Origin: JBDREC01 sp043820105 [NCBI: Pseudomonadota bacterium]
GTDB lineage: Bacteria; Bdellovibrionota_F; JAHFAK01
Length of the DNA: 51,059 nt
Direction: 5' to 3'
Assembly: GCA_043820105.1 (NCBI GenBank)
Contig: JBDREC010000104.1
Coordinates: forward strand, 1 to 51,059
The notes under the pieces are model-generated. The model was given only the letters and a program-made list of their open reading frames with translations. It ran no database searches and was not told the DNA's origin. Below are positions 8,202 to 18,400 of this stretch, one piece after another (the first letter of the stretch is position 1; each line of letters starts with the position of its first letter). The translations under genes were made by a program, and so were the position numbers.

Positions 8202-9087
8202 CTAATAAGAACTAGCCAGCTCAAGATGATAATACCCATCATCTCGCATTTGACAGTATTCAAATCCAATGGGATCTGATCCACTTCTAAAAACAATGGT
8301 CATTGCATCAGAGTTGTCATTGTCACAAAATATAGAATCTCCATCAATTCTGTAAGCAAGGCCATTATCAAAAAAATGCCCTGAATTTTTGCCAACATCT
8401 TCTCCTGTGGCTATCCATTTTATTCCATTTTTTTGAAATAATGGTACTATTTGCTCTGCAACTGAGCCTTCTCCAGGCCACATTCTTTTAGGGACTTCGC
8501 CAAATAAGCTATAAAAAGTATCAATACCTCTTTAGTATTTGTGCTTCAGCATCTTCTGGATAAAAATATCTTTCAGGTAGCTGCAAATTAAAATAATCAT
8601 CCCCAATATTTGAATCATAAATAAGTGGTAATATTGGGTGGGAATAAGGGGTTGTAATAATTTCACTTGCTCCTATTTTAAGCAATAACCTATGTACTGG
8701 AATTACAAATTTCATTATTTGGTACTGTTCTAAAATAAAGGCTATTGACTCTTCCTGAGTGAAGTTTGATGGACCATATCCTGCATTCATGCCCTTTTGA
8801 AAAAGTTCGGGAATTACTGATAACTTAAAACTTATGTATTGGTCATTTGAATCAAGCCACTTTAATTCATATTCAGAATACTTAAAATATGCATGACACC
8901 AAGCCAGGTGATACCAAACTTTTAAATCAATAATATCTTGATCACTTATTTTTTCAGCTTTAATAGAAATTAACTTATCATAAAAATATTTATATCCAGG
9001 GAAGGGATCAATCATGGATGGCCTATAAACCATGAAAAAATTAGCAATAAGATATTCCTTTGCCTCTTTTGTAATTGCCAAAAACAT
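8202..9087 (-). pseudogene. Glycoside hydrolase family 57 remnant
   Basis: Two minus-strand frames read one GH57 domain. 8521-9087 gives 188 residues including the family's SHPILPL segment and ends in QILKRY. The other frame opens with RGIDTFYSLFGEVP directly overlapping that end and runs to 8202 with KRMWPGEGSV and KWIATGEDV. The two halves join if a single base is gained or lost near 8527-8535. The N-terminal barrel strands with the first catalytic region are missing (a TGA sits just before the ATG at 9087), and a stop at 8202 cuts the domain mid-fold. GH57 enzymes act on alpha-glucans, but this copy cannot be functional as read. A sequencing error could explain the frameshift but not the two truncations. 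Confidence 0.85.
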
Positions 9088-9210
9088 GCCTCAAAGCAAA
9101 AGAATAAGGCTTTCTGTAAGTTGCTATTATTTTAGGACAAATAACTTTGATTTTGGATATAAACCAAATACAACTAGTGTCATAATGGCGGTTTAACATT
9201 TTTTTTAATT

Positions 9211-9558
9211 TTATTCATATTCTTTAGGAACAGCACAGAGAAATTTGATTGGTTTATTAGTATTATTTAGGAATTGATGCTTATCATTTGGTGGCATTAG
9301 AACAAAGCCGCCTTCATTAACAGTGGTTTCAGTTTCTTCTGTCTTTACAGTGCAATCACCTTCTAAAACCACAATTTGATGTTCAAAAGGATGCTTATGA
9401 TATGGTGTATGACCACCTGGTTCCAATCCAAAAACTCTAAAAGAAAAATTAGGGGCACCCTCTTTTGTGCCAATTGGAAGTGCTTTTGATGCGCCTTTGG
9501 CACCTTCCATTCCAATGACATCCTGAAACTGCATATCCTGTTTTTGTAGTATTTTCAT
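9211..9558 (-). CDS. Small cupin protein
   Basis: 115 residues from the ATG at 9558 (AAAAGGAG 5 nt upstream). A single cupin barrel: motif 1 is HTPYHKHPFEHQIVVLEG, giving the HxH...E metal ligands near residues 54-65, and motif 2 is PPNDKHQF with the last His. It probably binds one metal ion in the cytoplasm. The Gly-rich start (GMEGAKGASKALPIG) resembles stand-alone cupins often annotated as dioxygenase-like or sugar-binding. The substrate is unknown and no partner gene is nearby. Confidence 0.85.
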   Translation of the reverse strand: MKILQKQDMQFQDVIGMEGAKGASKALPIGTKEGAPNFSFRVFGLEPGGHTPYHKHPFEHQIVVLEGDCTVKTEETETTVNEGGFVLMPPNDKHQFLNNTNKPIKFLCAVPKEYE

Positions 9559-9664
9559 TTTCACTCCTTTTGTACAAAATCTTTAGCAATAAAAAAATCA
9601 ATAACCTAAAAGAATCTTTTTTATCAACAAAAAAACACTAGCTTTTTTAAATTAAAAAAAGTAT

Positions 9665-9692
9665 TTGATTTAAGTGTTATTTTTTTTATACT
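9665..9692 (+). promoter_or_regulatory. Sigma-70-type promoter for the PP2C gene
   Basis: TTGATT, 16-base spacer, TATACT. It ends 35 bp before the TTG start at 9728. Confidence 0.55.
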
Positions 9693-9727
9693 ATACACAC
9701 TAAATAAAAATAAACTTAGGGTGAATT

Positions 9728-10486
9728 TTGAAAGTATTAAATGCAGCAATTACTGATGTTGGAAAAAAGCGCCAAATAAATGAAGATAACTTCTTTATTT
9801 CAAAGGAAGAAGGTTTATTTGTATTAGCTGATGGAATGGGTGGACACCAGGCTGGTGATATGGCTAGTAAGATAGCTGTTGATACCATTGGAGATTTTAT
9901 TAGAGCGACCTCTAGGGATAAAGAAATCACTTGGCCTTATGATAGAGATGGAAACCTGCCTTATGAAGCGAACCGACTCATTGTTGCAATAAAACTAGCT
10001 AATAAAAAGATTTTTAATACAGCTCGAGAAAAAAACTTAGATGGCATGGGAACAACTATCGCTAGCCTTATTTATAAGGAAGAAAAGGTTTATCTTTGCC
10101 ATGTAGGTGATTCAAGAATATATAGAGTTAGAGACGGTAAAATAAAGCAACTAACATCTGATCACTCCTTACTAAATGATTCTCTAAAGGCAAAATCACT
10201 TACACAAGAAGAAATAGATAATTTTCCTTTTAAAAATGTTATTACACGCGCTTTAGGAATTGAAGATAATGTTGATGTTGAAATGGACAACAAAATGGCA
10301 AAACAAGGTGATTATTATCTTGTTTGTTCAGATGGTTTATCAAACCTGGTACCAGATGATGATATTAAAGAAGTTATTACAAAGCATAAAGATAAATTAA
10401 TTGCAGCCTGCAAAGAACTAATTCAAAGAGCAAATGACGCCGGCGGCAATGATAATATAACTTGCATTTTGGTTCATCTTTCTTAA
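9728..10486 (+). CDS. PP2C-family Ser/Thr protein phosphatase
   Basis: 252 residues from a TTG start (TAGGGTG upstream); an ATG start would delete the family's N-terminal strand. The PP2C motifs appear in order: DVGKKRQINEDNF (metal Asp20), LADGMGGHQAGD (Asp35, Gly36), GMGTTIASLI, HVGDSRIYR, DHSLLNDSLKAK, ITRALG, LVCSDGLSNL and DNITCILV. All metal-binding aspartates are present, so it should remove phosphate from Ser/Thr in the cytoplasm, normally opposing a Hanks-type kinase. No kinase gene is in the window. It stands alone under its own promoter. Confidence 0.93.
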   Translation: MKVLNAAITDVGKKRQINEDNFFISKEEGLFVLADGMGGHQAGDMASKIAVDTIGDFIRATSRDKEITWPYDRDGNLPYEANRLIVAIKLANKKIFNTAREKNLDGMGTTIASLIYKEEKVYLCHVGDSRIYRVRDGKIKQLTSDHSLLNDSLKAKSLTQEEIDNFPFKNVITRALGIEDNVDVEMDNKMAKQGDYYLVCSDGLSNLVPDDDIKEVITKHKDKLIAACKELIQRANDAGGNDNITCILVHLS

Positions 10487-10618
10487 ATAACATGCTTATT
10501 TTATTAAATAATTTCTAGTCATTTTTTATTGCTTGACCTTAAAACCAAAAATCAGTAGTGAAGCTTACAAATTTGTCATAATAATTTTAGATAGTTATTT
10601 CGTTAAAGGGAAATATAT

Positions 10619-11530
10619 ATGAAAAATATTCTCAGATACTTGAGGGCCCCATTTTTTACAGGCGTTATAATTCCGGTATTAATTGGAACAGCTACAGTAT
10701 CCTTGCAAGCACATTCTATAAATATCTGGATTTTCCTAGCCACCTTATTAGGCTGTATTTTCATGCATGGAGGAGCCAATATAATGAATGATTATTTTGA
10801 TACTCTTTCTGGAGCTGATTCAAACAATGCAAAAAGAACAATATTTTCCGGAGGTTCAGCTGTTATTATTAGTGGTGAAGTTACAAAGGAAAAAATGAGA
10901 AACCTGGCTATAATAATGTATATATTAGGTTCTTTATGCGGAATGTTTCTTATGTATAAAGCCTCAAATTTATGGTATGTTGTATTAATACTCGGCCTTA
11001 TTGGCTTTTTACTCGGATTTTTCTATACTTCACCTCCTTTAAAAATAATATATCGTGGTTTTGGAGAATTAGCAATTTTCATAGCTTTTGGCCCACTCAT
11101 TTGCTTTGGCACTTATTTTGTTCAAACATTGGAATTAAGCTTTGTTCCAATATTAATTTCTATTCCAATTGGACTTTTAATTACAATGGTACTGTGGATA
11201 AACCAATTTCCTGATATTGAAGCAGATTCTAAAGTTAATAAAAACAACTGGGTTGTTAGACTTGGTCTTGAAAAGTCAAAAGACATTTATTTAGCCATAT
11301 TTTATTTTGTATTCTTTTCAGTTCTAATTTTAACAATTTTTGGCTTTACTCCTATCAAGTCATTGTTTGTATTTGTTCTATTTCCAATTATCCTTAAAAT
11401 TAATATTGCCTTTCAAAACGACTTAACTTCAGTAAAAAATACAATTCCAATTCAGGCTAAAACAATCCAGCTTCACCTGCTTTTTGGTCTTATTTACGCT
11501 CTTTTACTATTCCTGGGAAGGACTATCTAA
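10619..11530 (+). CDS. UbiA-family prenyltransferase (MenA-like)
   Basis: 303 residues, about eight membrane helices. The first Asp-rich motif NDYFDTLSGADSNN (57-70) with the following FSGGSAVI is typical of MenA-like enzymes. The second is NQFPDIEADSKVNKNN. The family moves a polyprenyl chain onto an aromatic acceptor in the inner membrane. MenA makes demethylmenaquinone. It overlaps the downstream polyprenyl synthase start by one base (TAATG), so chain maker and chain user are translationally coupled, which supports a quinone role. A ubiquinone-type or other acceptor remains possible. Confidence 0.85.
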   Translation: MKNILRYLRAPFFTGVIIPVLIGTATVSLQAHSINIWIFLATLLGCIFMHGGANIMNDYFDTLSGADSNNAKRTIFSGGSAVIISGEVTKEKMRNLAIIMYILGSLCGMFLMYKASNLWYVVLILGLIGFLLGFFYTSPPLKIIYRGFGELAIFIAFGPLICFGTYFVQTLELSFVPILISIPIGLLITMVLWINQFPDIEADSKVNKNNWVVRLGLEKSKDIYLAIFYFVFFSVLILTIFGFTPIKSLFVFVLFPIILKINIAFQNDLTSVKNTIPIQAKTIQLHLLFGLIYALLLFLGRTI

Positions 11531-12489
11531 TGACCCTAAACTCATCAAATATACATCTTGAAAATATCTACGAAAAGATGAGTAAAATTATTTTAAACTC
11601 TGAAAATGACCTTATTAATGAAGCAATTGATCATGTTCTTTCATCAGGTGGAAAAAAAATAAGAGCCCTCTTCCCTATATATTTTGGAAGTTTTGTGGGA
11701 GCTAAAATGGATAAATCCATAAGCTTAGGAGCGATTTGTGAGATCATCCATAATGCTACTTTACTTCATGATGATGTTATTGATTCAACTCAAATAAGAA
11801 GAAACAAACCTGTGTTTAATAAGCTATGGGGAAATAAAAACTCAATCCTATTTGGAGACTATTTATTCTCAGTAGCTATTAAAGAATTAAATGTTTTTGG
11901 TCTGCAAGAGTTGTATACACTTGCAGCTGATACAATAAAAAAACTAGCTCTTGGGGAAATGCTTCAGCTCAAACATCAAAACTCCTTAGCTATTACAGAT
12001 GAAGAATATTTTAAAATTATAGAATACAAAACTGCTTCTTTGTTTATTCTTGCTTCCACATCCATGGCAATTATTGAAAAAGCTGATGATTATAAAATTG
12101 ATTTTTATAATTTCGGCCTACATTTTGGCCTTATTTTTCAAATAAAAGATGATTTAAATGATTACTTTATGGAGCTTGCAAGTAGTGGCAAAGCTAAGTT
12201 TTCAGACTTTAAAAACAAAGTCACTACATTGCCTTTAATTAAATTATTTGAACTGTCTAATAATTCCGAAAAAAAAGAAATTGAAGCTCTATTTAATAAA
12301 GAAGCAATTACTGTAAGTGATGAGATTTCAATACTAAACTTAATGAAAAAATATGAAATAAAAAAAACAATCATAGAAAATGATTTAAATAATAATCAAA
12401 TTATTTGTGAAGAAATATTAAATAAACTACCAGAAAACGAATTTAAGAATGAACTTCAAAATATCCTTAATCAAATCAGAATATTTTAA
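11530..12489 (+). CDS. Polyprenyl diphosphate synthase
   Basis: 319 residues of the trans-isoprenyl synthase family. GGKKIRALFP is the substrate-binding lysine/arginine region. LLHDDVIDSTQIRRNKP holds the first Asp-rich motif (Asp81, Asp82, Asp85) and is followed by the arginines. The second motif is the QIKDDLNDYF segment, which keeps DDxxD. It would extend FPP or GPP with IPP to make the quinone side chain. The start codon shares one base with the stop of the UbiA-like gene. The C-terminal 80 residues are less conserved and Lys/Glu/Asn-rich. Confidence 0.92.
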   Translation: MTLNSSNIHLENIYEKMSKIILNSENDLINEAIDHVLSSGGKKIRALFPIYFGSFVGAKMDKSISLGAICEIIHNATLLHDDVIDSTQIRRNKPVFNKLWGNKNSILFGDYLFSVAIKELNVFGLQELYTLAADTIKKLALGEMLQLKHQNSLAITDEEYFKIIEYKTASLFILASTSMAIIEKADDYKIDFYNFGLHFGLIFQIKDDLNDYFMELASSGKAKFSDFKNKVTTLPLIKLFELSNNSEKKEIEALFNKEAITVSDEISILNLMKKYEIKKTIIENDLNNNQIICEEILNKLPENEFKNELQNILNQIRIF

Positions 12490-12571
12490 AATTAATTAAA
12501 TTTGATTTTCACATCGAAAATAATATAATATGCTTACAATTATTAAACTTATAAATAATTAGGATTTATTA

Positions 12572-13243
12572 ATGCAACTGCCAATTATTGAAAAATTCCT
12601 ATCGATCCAGGGTGAAGGAAAAAATTGTGGAAGAGTTTCTTATTTCTTGCGTCTTGCTGGCTGTAACCTAAACTGCACCTGGTGTGACACTAAGTATTCA
12701 TGGAATGAAGATTCAAAAGCTTTAATTCGCAGTGAAGATATTTTATCATTATCAAGAGAAATCAATAGCAATAAAGCTCAAACAATTGTCATTACGGGAG
12801 GAGAACCCTGCCTTTATAAACTGGATGAGCTGATTTCACGAATAAAAAATAAAACCATTGAAATTGAAACTAATGGAAGTATAATTCCATCTTTTGCTAT
12901 TAGTGGTATTGAATGGAGTGTCAGCCCAAAGCTTAAAAACGCAGGTCAAAATGTCGACGAAACAGTAATTCAATTCTGGAAAAACCAATCAAAACTGCAT
13001 ACTGTTTATTTTAAATTTGTAGCAAGAAATGATCGCCATCTAAGTGAAGATTTAAATGAGATAAAAGATCTAGCAGAAAAGTTTCAAATTGATTCTAAGC
13101 TAATCTACGTTATGCAAGAAAGCAGATCAAAAGAAAGCCAACTAAATGACATGTCTGGCTTCATTGAAAAATTATTAGAGTACAATTTCAATTACTCCCC
13201 AAGAATACATACAATTGCCTGGGATGGTATGATGGGCAAATAA
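12572..13243 (+). CDS. queE: 7-carboxy-7-deazaguanine synthase (radical SAM)
   Basis: 223 residues. FLSIQGEGKNCGR is the QueE signature, followed by FLRLAGCNLNCTWCDTKY with the CxxxCxxC iron-sulfur ligands Cys31, Cys35 and Cys38, and TGGEPCL for AdoMet binding. It converts 6-carboxy-tetrahydropterin to 7-carboxy-7-deazaguanine in the queuosine pathway. queC and queD are not in the window. It lies 82 bp after the polyprenyl synthase and 33 bp before the histone-like gene, probably in one transcript. Confidence 0.93.
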   Translation: MQLPIIEKFLSIQGEGKNCGRVSYFLRLAGCNLNCTWCDTKYSWNEDSKALIRSEDILSLSREINSNKAQTIVITGGEPCLYKLDELISRIKNKTIEIETNGSIIPSFAISGIEWSVSPKLKNAGQNVDETVIQFWKNQSKLHTVYFKFVARNDRHLSEDLNEIKDLAEKFQIDSKLIYVMQESRSKESQLNDMSGFIEKLLEYNFNYSPRIHTIAWDGMMGK

Positions 13244-13276
13244 TAAACCAATAATAAATGAAAAGGAGACCATAAA

Positions 13277-14044
13277 TTGCCACCTAAAAATAAAACAACA
13301 AATAAAAAACCTATTAATAAAGCAAAAGTAACCACATTAAAAAAGACTGCTTTTAAAAAGGTTGAAACTAAAAAACCGCTGACTCCCAAAAAGATCCAGA
13401 ACAAGAAAAAGTTAACAGAAAAAAAACCTCGTGCTAAAAATAAAACTCTTAGTAAAAAAAAGGTGCTTATAAATAAAACTACTACTACGAAAAAAGTTAT
13501 TCTTAATAAGCCTGTGCTTAAGAAAAAACCGCTTATTAAGAAGCCAGTAAATAAAAAGAAACCTGCTTTAGTTAAACCTTTACCTAAAAAGGAAAAACTT
13601 GTTAAAAAAACAAAGCAAATAAAAAGCGCTATAAAGGAAAAAGTTCTTATAAAGAAAAAAACTGAATTGAAAAAAACAACAACCGCGAAAAAAATTACTC
13701 CCAAAAAGAAAACCAAAGAAACGAAACAATTGCCAACAAATAAAACAAAAATAAAAGAAATCAAGAAGGTGCTGCCTGCTTTTGAAATGCCTTATATTGT
13801 ACACGCAGAAGGTGTTATTCCTCAATCATTATTTAACTGGACTGATGAGCTTAAAAGTGATTTAGAAAACAATATAGATTATCTTAATGATACAATTTAC
13901 AAATTAAATGAATATGCAGATTATGATATAATTTTAGGTGTAATGGAAAAATTATATAATTTAAGAAGAAATATTGATAGAAAACTCAGGCTTTTTAGGC
14001 AGAATGAAGCTAAAAAAGAACTTGAAAAAATGTTTAAGGAATAA
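13277..14044 (+). CDS. Lys-rich histone-like protein with C-terminal helical domain
   Basis: 255 residues from a TTG start (AAAGGAG 9 nt upstream). Residues 1-170 are about 40% Lys with Thr, Pro and Ala in KKxxxKK patterns, as in histone H1-like and AlgP-type tails, and should bind DNA or RNA without a fixed fold. Residues 171-255 form a distinct acidic/amphipathic domain (VIPQSLFNWTDELKSDLENN then helices to the end). The reverse strand of the Lys-rich part gives long Phe/Leu-rich open frames that I regard as artefacts. The next gene starts 3 bp after the stop. Confidence 0.8.
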   Translation: MPPKNKTTNKKPINKAKVTTLKKTAFKKVETKKPLTPKKIQNKKKLTEKKPRAKNKTLSKKKVLINKTTTTKKVILNKPVLKKKPLIKKPVNKKKPALVKPLPKKEKLVKKTKQIKSAIKEKVLIKKKTELKKTTTAKKITPKKKTKETKQLPTNKTKIKEIKKVLPAFEMPYIVHAEGVIPQSLFNWTDELKSDLENNIDYLNDTIYKLNEYADYDIILGVMEKLYNLRRNIDRKLRLFRQNEAKKELEKMFKE

Positions 14045-14047
14045 ACA

Positions 14048-14314
14048 ATGGAAAAAACCAATATAAAAGAAAAACTTGAAAAGCTGCTTGGTGTTAGAGA
14101 AGCTCATGAAATCATCAAGCTATTAGCAAAAGTTAAATCTTCAGAAGATAACCAAGCTGCCCAGGAAGTGGATCGTATTGCCAGGATAATTAATAAAAAA
14201 ATACCACAAATAGAATATAGATACAAACAGCTTACAGCCAACACTCCTGAAGCTTTAGAAAAAATAAAGGTGCTTGCGTATCTTGTAAAAGATGTGACAG
14301 TGAATATTAATTAG
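14048..14314 (+). CDS. Small helical protein, function unknown
   Basis: 88 residues, no signal peptide, predicted all-helical with a charged pattern (KEKLEKLLGVREAHEIIKLLAKVK). It starts 3 bp after the histone-like gene and is certainly cotranscribed, so the two may act together on the nucleoid. AAGGAATAAAC supplies a ribosome-binding site inside the end of the upstream gene. Its 3' end overlaps the convergent gene by 8 bp. The family is not recognised. Confidence 0.75.
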   Translation: MEKTNIKEKLEKLLGVREAHEIIKLLAKVKSSEDNQAAQEVDRIARIINKKIPQIEYRYKQLTANTPEALEKIKVLAYLVKDVTVNIN

Positions 14315-14702
14315 AAGCTGCGATGATCTGAGCCTCTTTTTCTGCTACTTTGACCTTGAAAAATTTTGTTTTTCTTAAATCAATTGTTTTATCAGAAACA
14401 GTTACAGAAACACGATATTCACCTTTTTCATCTGGTGCTATCCAAAGAGCTTTTGAATTATTGATTTCTAAAGGTTTTGGGTTATCTCCAATACTAGACA
14501 ACCACTTAAACTCAAGATTATTTATATTCTTATTTGTATCAATATAAAAGACAATTTTCTCATTTGCTTTAAAAAGTATATCTTCAGTTTTCAAAAAATC
14601 TGTAAATTCAATTAGCTTGAATTCATCAGAAGCACTGAAGGCTGTTAAAGGTATAATACTAAGAAAAAGTATCTGGCTTATCATTTTTGTAATTTTTTTC
14701 AT
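14307..14702 (-). CDS. Secreted Ig/PKD-like protein
   Basis: 131 residues from the ATG at 14702 (AAAGGGG upstream). An alternative ATG at 14720 overlaps the upstream stop as ATGA and would add six residues. Sec signal at 1-23 (ILFLSIIPLTAFSA). The mature part is one beta-sandwich-like domain with PKD/Ig traits: NLEFKWLSSIGDNP, ALWIAPDEKGEYRVSVTVSD, FKVKVAEKE. It is therefore likely periplasmic or surface-exposed. It is second in an operon behind the sigma-54-driven lipoprotein gene. Confidence 0.75.
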   Translation of the reverse strand: MKKITKMISQILFLSIIPLTAFSASDEFKLIEFTDFLKTEDILFKANEKIVFYIDTNKNINNLEFKWLSSIGDNPKPLEINNSKALWIAPDEKGEYRVSVTVSDKTIDLRKTKFFKVKVAEKEAQIIAASN

Positions 14703-14716
14703 AATTGCCCCTTTAA

Positions 14717-15259
14717 TCATTGCCTGATCATATTAAGTGTAAAATAACCTTCAATTTCATATCCATTATAGCTATAGATATCTATAGTGCTTTCTTGATC
14801 AGAAGCTAAACCATAAGCTGCATTATTAGGCGCTATCAATGCAACATTTGCATTATTTGAACTTGAAATATTATTAAGACCTTCATTAATTCCTTGCACA
14901 TCAAGATAAAATATAGGTCCAAAAGCATCATCACTAGCTGACATGCTTATTGTTGCATTAGAAATACTTGAATACATACCCACCATTGCATCACTTGAAG
15001 CCTGTGAATAAAATAAAACATCACTACTCATTATTGGCTGAGAATAATCATATTGATTTTCAGGAAACACATGAATATCGTAGATTTCGCCGTAGTATTC
15101 ATATGAAGAATAATAAAAACTTCCTGTTACATAAATTGAATCTCCTAAAACAGTTCCGCTTTGTGAAGCCAAGTAAGAATAATTCTCATTATTTCCGCAA
15201 CTAAATAGTCCCATTAGTACTATTAAAAATATCATGAATTTTAAAGCTATTCTAAGCAT
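14717..15259 (-). CDS. Lipoprotein, function unknown
   Basis: 180 residues from the ATG at 15259 (AAGGAGG 9-10 nt upstream). Lipoprotein signal 1-20 with lipobox LFSC. The mature part is Ser/Asn/Tyr-rich and beta-type (VTGSFYYSSYEYYGEIYDIH), nearly free of Cys after the lipidated one. It should sit in the outer or inner membrane leaflet. First gene of a two-gene operon with the Ig-like secreted protein (ATGA overlap) behind a near-consensus sigma-54 promoter. No family recognised. Confidence 0.8.
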   Translation of the reverse strand: MLRIALKFMIFLIVLMGLFSCGNNENYSYLASQSGTVLGDSIYVTGSFYYSSYEYYGEIYDIHVFPENQYDYSQPIMSSDVLFYSQASSDAMVGMYSSISNATISMSASDDAFGPIFYLDVQGINEGLNNISSSNNANVALIAPNNAAYGLASDQESTIDIYSYNGYEIEGYFTLNMIRQ

Positions 15260-15297
15260 TTTCAAATTCCTCCTTCTTTTTAGATACTAAGATATTA

Positions 15298-15313
15298 AGC
15301 AATTTCTGTGCCA
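15298..15313 (-). promoter_or_regulatory. Sigma-54 promoter
   Basis: On the minus strand TGGCACAGAAATTGCT, with GG and GC 10 bases apart. The predicted start is near 15287, 28 nt before the ATG at 15259. A half-site ACACTTAAG (minus strand, about 15325-15333) lies upstream. Confidence 0.87.
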
Positions 15314-15459
15314 ATGAAATTTATCTTAAGTGTCTGTTTTTATTAGGCATCAAATTGAATATTAAAACAAAAGCGCTTATTTATTGCATATTTTCGCGTT
15401 TTTATATATTTTTGAGCAGATTTTACTCATTATACTAATAGGACCTTTTGGAGGAAATG

Positions 15460-18400
15460 ATGAAAAAACTTCTAGGCTTATACCTTATTTTCATGATGAT
15501 CTTTGCTTTTACACAACCATTTTTAGCCTGTCTAGGCTCAGATGACCAAGAGGATGCTGCTGAAAATGGAGAAACTGATGACATAGACACATCAATTCCT
15601 GATGGCTTTGCAAGAATTAACGGCTTTGCAATTCCAGCTGCAATTCCTGGAGCAATTCCTGGTTTATTAAAAAACGCTGAAGACACTGAAAGCTATGTGC
15701 AGGAGGCATCAGTTTATGTTATTGGCCAGGAAACATCAAAAGTTTACACAGATGAAGATGGATATTATTCATTATTAGTAGATACAACTACTAGTCCAGT
15801 AGTTACTTCAAACTATAAAGCCGCGACAGAAACACAATCTTTTGGCGTTGTAATAATAAGTCCTGATAGTAACTATGGCCGCAAATTTGAAGTTGAACTT
15901 TCAATAGGTGATAATTACGATGTTCCTGATATTGAGATTCCAACAACAGGAGTCATTGCTGGAACCGTGACTTTGCAAGGACAAAGTGATCACACTGGCA
16001 TTGATGTATACATCCCAGGAACTTCATTTTCAGCTAAAACAGATTCAGATGGCGACTTTACAATTAGTAATGTACCTGAAGGGCTTTATGATTTCCTCAG
16101 GGCAGAAAAAGACGGTTATAGATATGCTGTGCTTTCTGAAATTCAGGTTCAAAGAGAAGAAACTACCTCTACTGATTCTTTAGAATTGATTTTATCAACA
16201 GGAGCAAGTGGAGCAATTCAAATTAATAGTGGTGATAATATTTCAACATCTCTATCTTGTGAACTGACAATTGCAGCAACTGATGACGCTGTTTTAATGA
16301 TGGTCGCTGAAGATGTTAATTTTACGGGCGGCAGCTGGCAAGCAATTTCATCAACACTTGACCACACCTTTACAGATGAAGGAGAAAATACAGTTTATAT
16401 TAAGTTTGCTGATGCAAATGGACTTGAAAGCTCATATTTTAGTGATTCAATTACAATTATGACAAATCCTACAGTAACACTTTTAACACCAAGCCAAGGT
16501 CAAACAATTGCAGAAACTTTGCCATCATTTGATTGGAGTGACTCACCTCTTTCTAGTTCCACTTATACTTTTATCTTGGCTTCTGATTCAAACTTTTCAA
16601 ATGTTATTAAACAAGTAAGCAGCTTAACATCATCAACTTATACCCTAACAACAGTCCTTGATGATCTGGAACAATATTATTGGTCAGTAAAAATTGTTGA
16701 TGAAGATGCTAATAGTTATAGTTATGCAAGTGCTTATACTTTTTCAATAGACCTAAGTACTGTTACACTTTCAAGTCCAAGCTCTGCTTCAATTACAAAT
16801 GATACAACACCAAGCTTTTCATGGTCAGCAAATGCAAATGCAGCAAGCTATACATTTGTTTTATCAGAATCCTCTGATTTATCAAATCCTGTGGTTCAGG
16901 AAACAGGCATAACATCTACAAGTCACACCTTGACCTCAGCCCTTCCAGATACCACCTCAACAACTTATTATTGGGCTGTAACACCAGTTGATGAGAATGA
17001 GGTTGCAGGCACAAGATCTGATATTTGGAATTTTGAATTAGACAATACAGGCCCAACTGGTTCAGTCACAATTAATAGTGGTGATACAGAAACCTCTAAT
17101 ACTACAGTAAGTTTAACAATTTCAGCAACAGATGAAAACACTGTTAGTTATATGTATATTTCAACTGACGGAACTTTTACAGATGGAGCCTGGGAAGCCT
17201 ATTCAACTTCAGCTACCCTTACTTTTGACGAATTTGTAGCTGATGATAGTGCAACAATGACAGCTTATATAAAATTTAAAGACAATGCAGATAACCTTTC
17301 AGATTCATATAATGACAGCATTGATTTAGCCAGAACTCTTACTTCTGGATCAATTACTTTAGATGAAACCTGGGCTTTAGCTGACAGTCCATTTGTTATT
17401 ATTGGAAATGTGGGAGTAGCAAGTGGTGTTACATTAACTATTGAAGCAGGAGTAGAAGTATTATTTGATGGTGCTTATACAATATTAATATTAGGTGACA
17501 TCACAGCTGTAGGTACAGATGAAAATCCAATTACATTTACTTCAAATACAGCATCCACTTCATCTGGTGCAACAATGTTAAAATATGAACAAACTAATTT
17601 ATCTGATTCTTCTCTTAGTTATCTTGAGATGTCTTATGCAGCAAAAGCAATTCATGTTGGAGATGAAACTGAACTAGAACAAGATCCTACTGAGAATTCT
17701 GGCACCTTAACAATTGGCAATACTACCATTGATAATGCTGAAGTAAGGACTGGTGGTTATGATACAGCCGCTGCCATAGTTTTTAATACACCCACAATTT
17801 CCAACTCAACAATTATTGGTGAATCTGCAAGAAGTGAGCCAATAACTTTCAATAATGGAACAATTTCTGATTCAACTATTGTATCTGACTCATATAATAA
17901 TGGAATAACAATATCAGGTGTGATAGTTTCTGATTCTGAAATGAGAATTGGCTGCTGTGGAGGAAACATAACAATAAACAGCTCTTCAAATATTAGCAAT
18001 ACTCGAATTTATGAATATAGTGGCGCTCCAATTTCTGGTCCACTTGAAATAGATGCTTCTACACTAATTAATGTTAATATTGATTTACCCTATGCTCAAG
18101 TTAATTTTACTGATTCCATGGTTTATTATAATACTTTATATTTAACATATTCTTTTGGAACAAAAATGGGTAACGGAACAATTACTGAATCAGTTTTTGA
18201 TGGAACTTCAGGTATTACTGGCTTTGAAATTACTGGTTCTAATGGATATAGTACAAATGGAACCTGTAGTATTGATCTAGTTGATATAAATGATTTTGCA
18301 ACTGGAATTTATTTAAGCGGGGGATCCGGAGCATTTTCAATAACAGATTCAAATCTACATGACAATACAAGCTATGCTTTGAATAATGGTAAATCCATAG

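Noticed and set aside
13192-13825. Long Phe/Leu-rich minus-strand open frames
   Set aside because: They are the antisense of the Lys-rich histone-like gene, where AAA codons read as TTT. No ribosome-binding site and no protein-like pattern.
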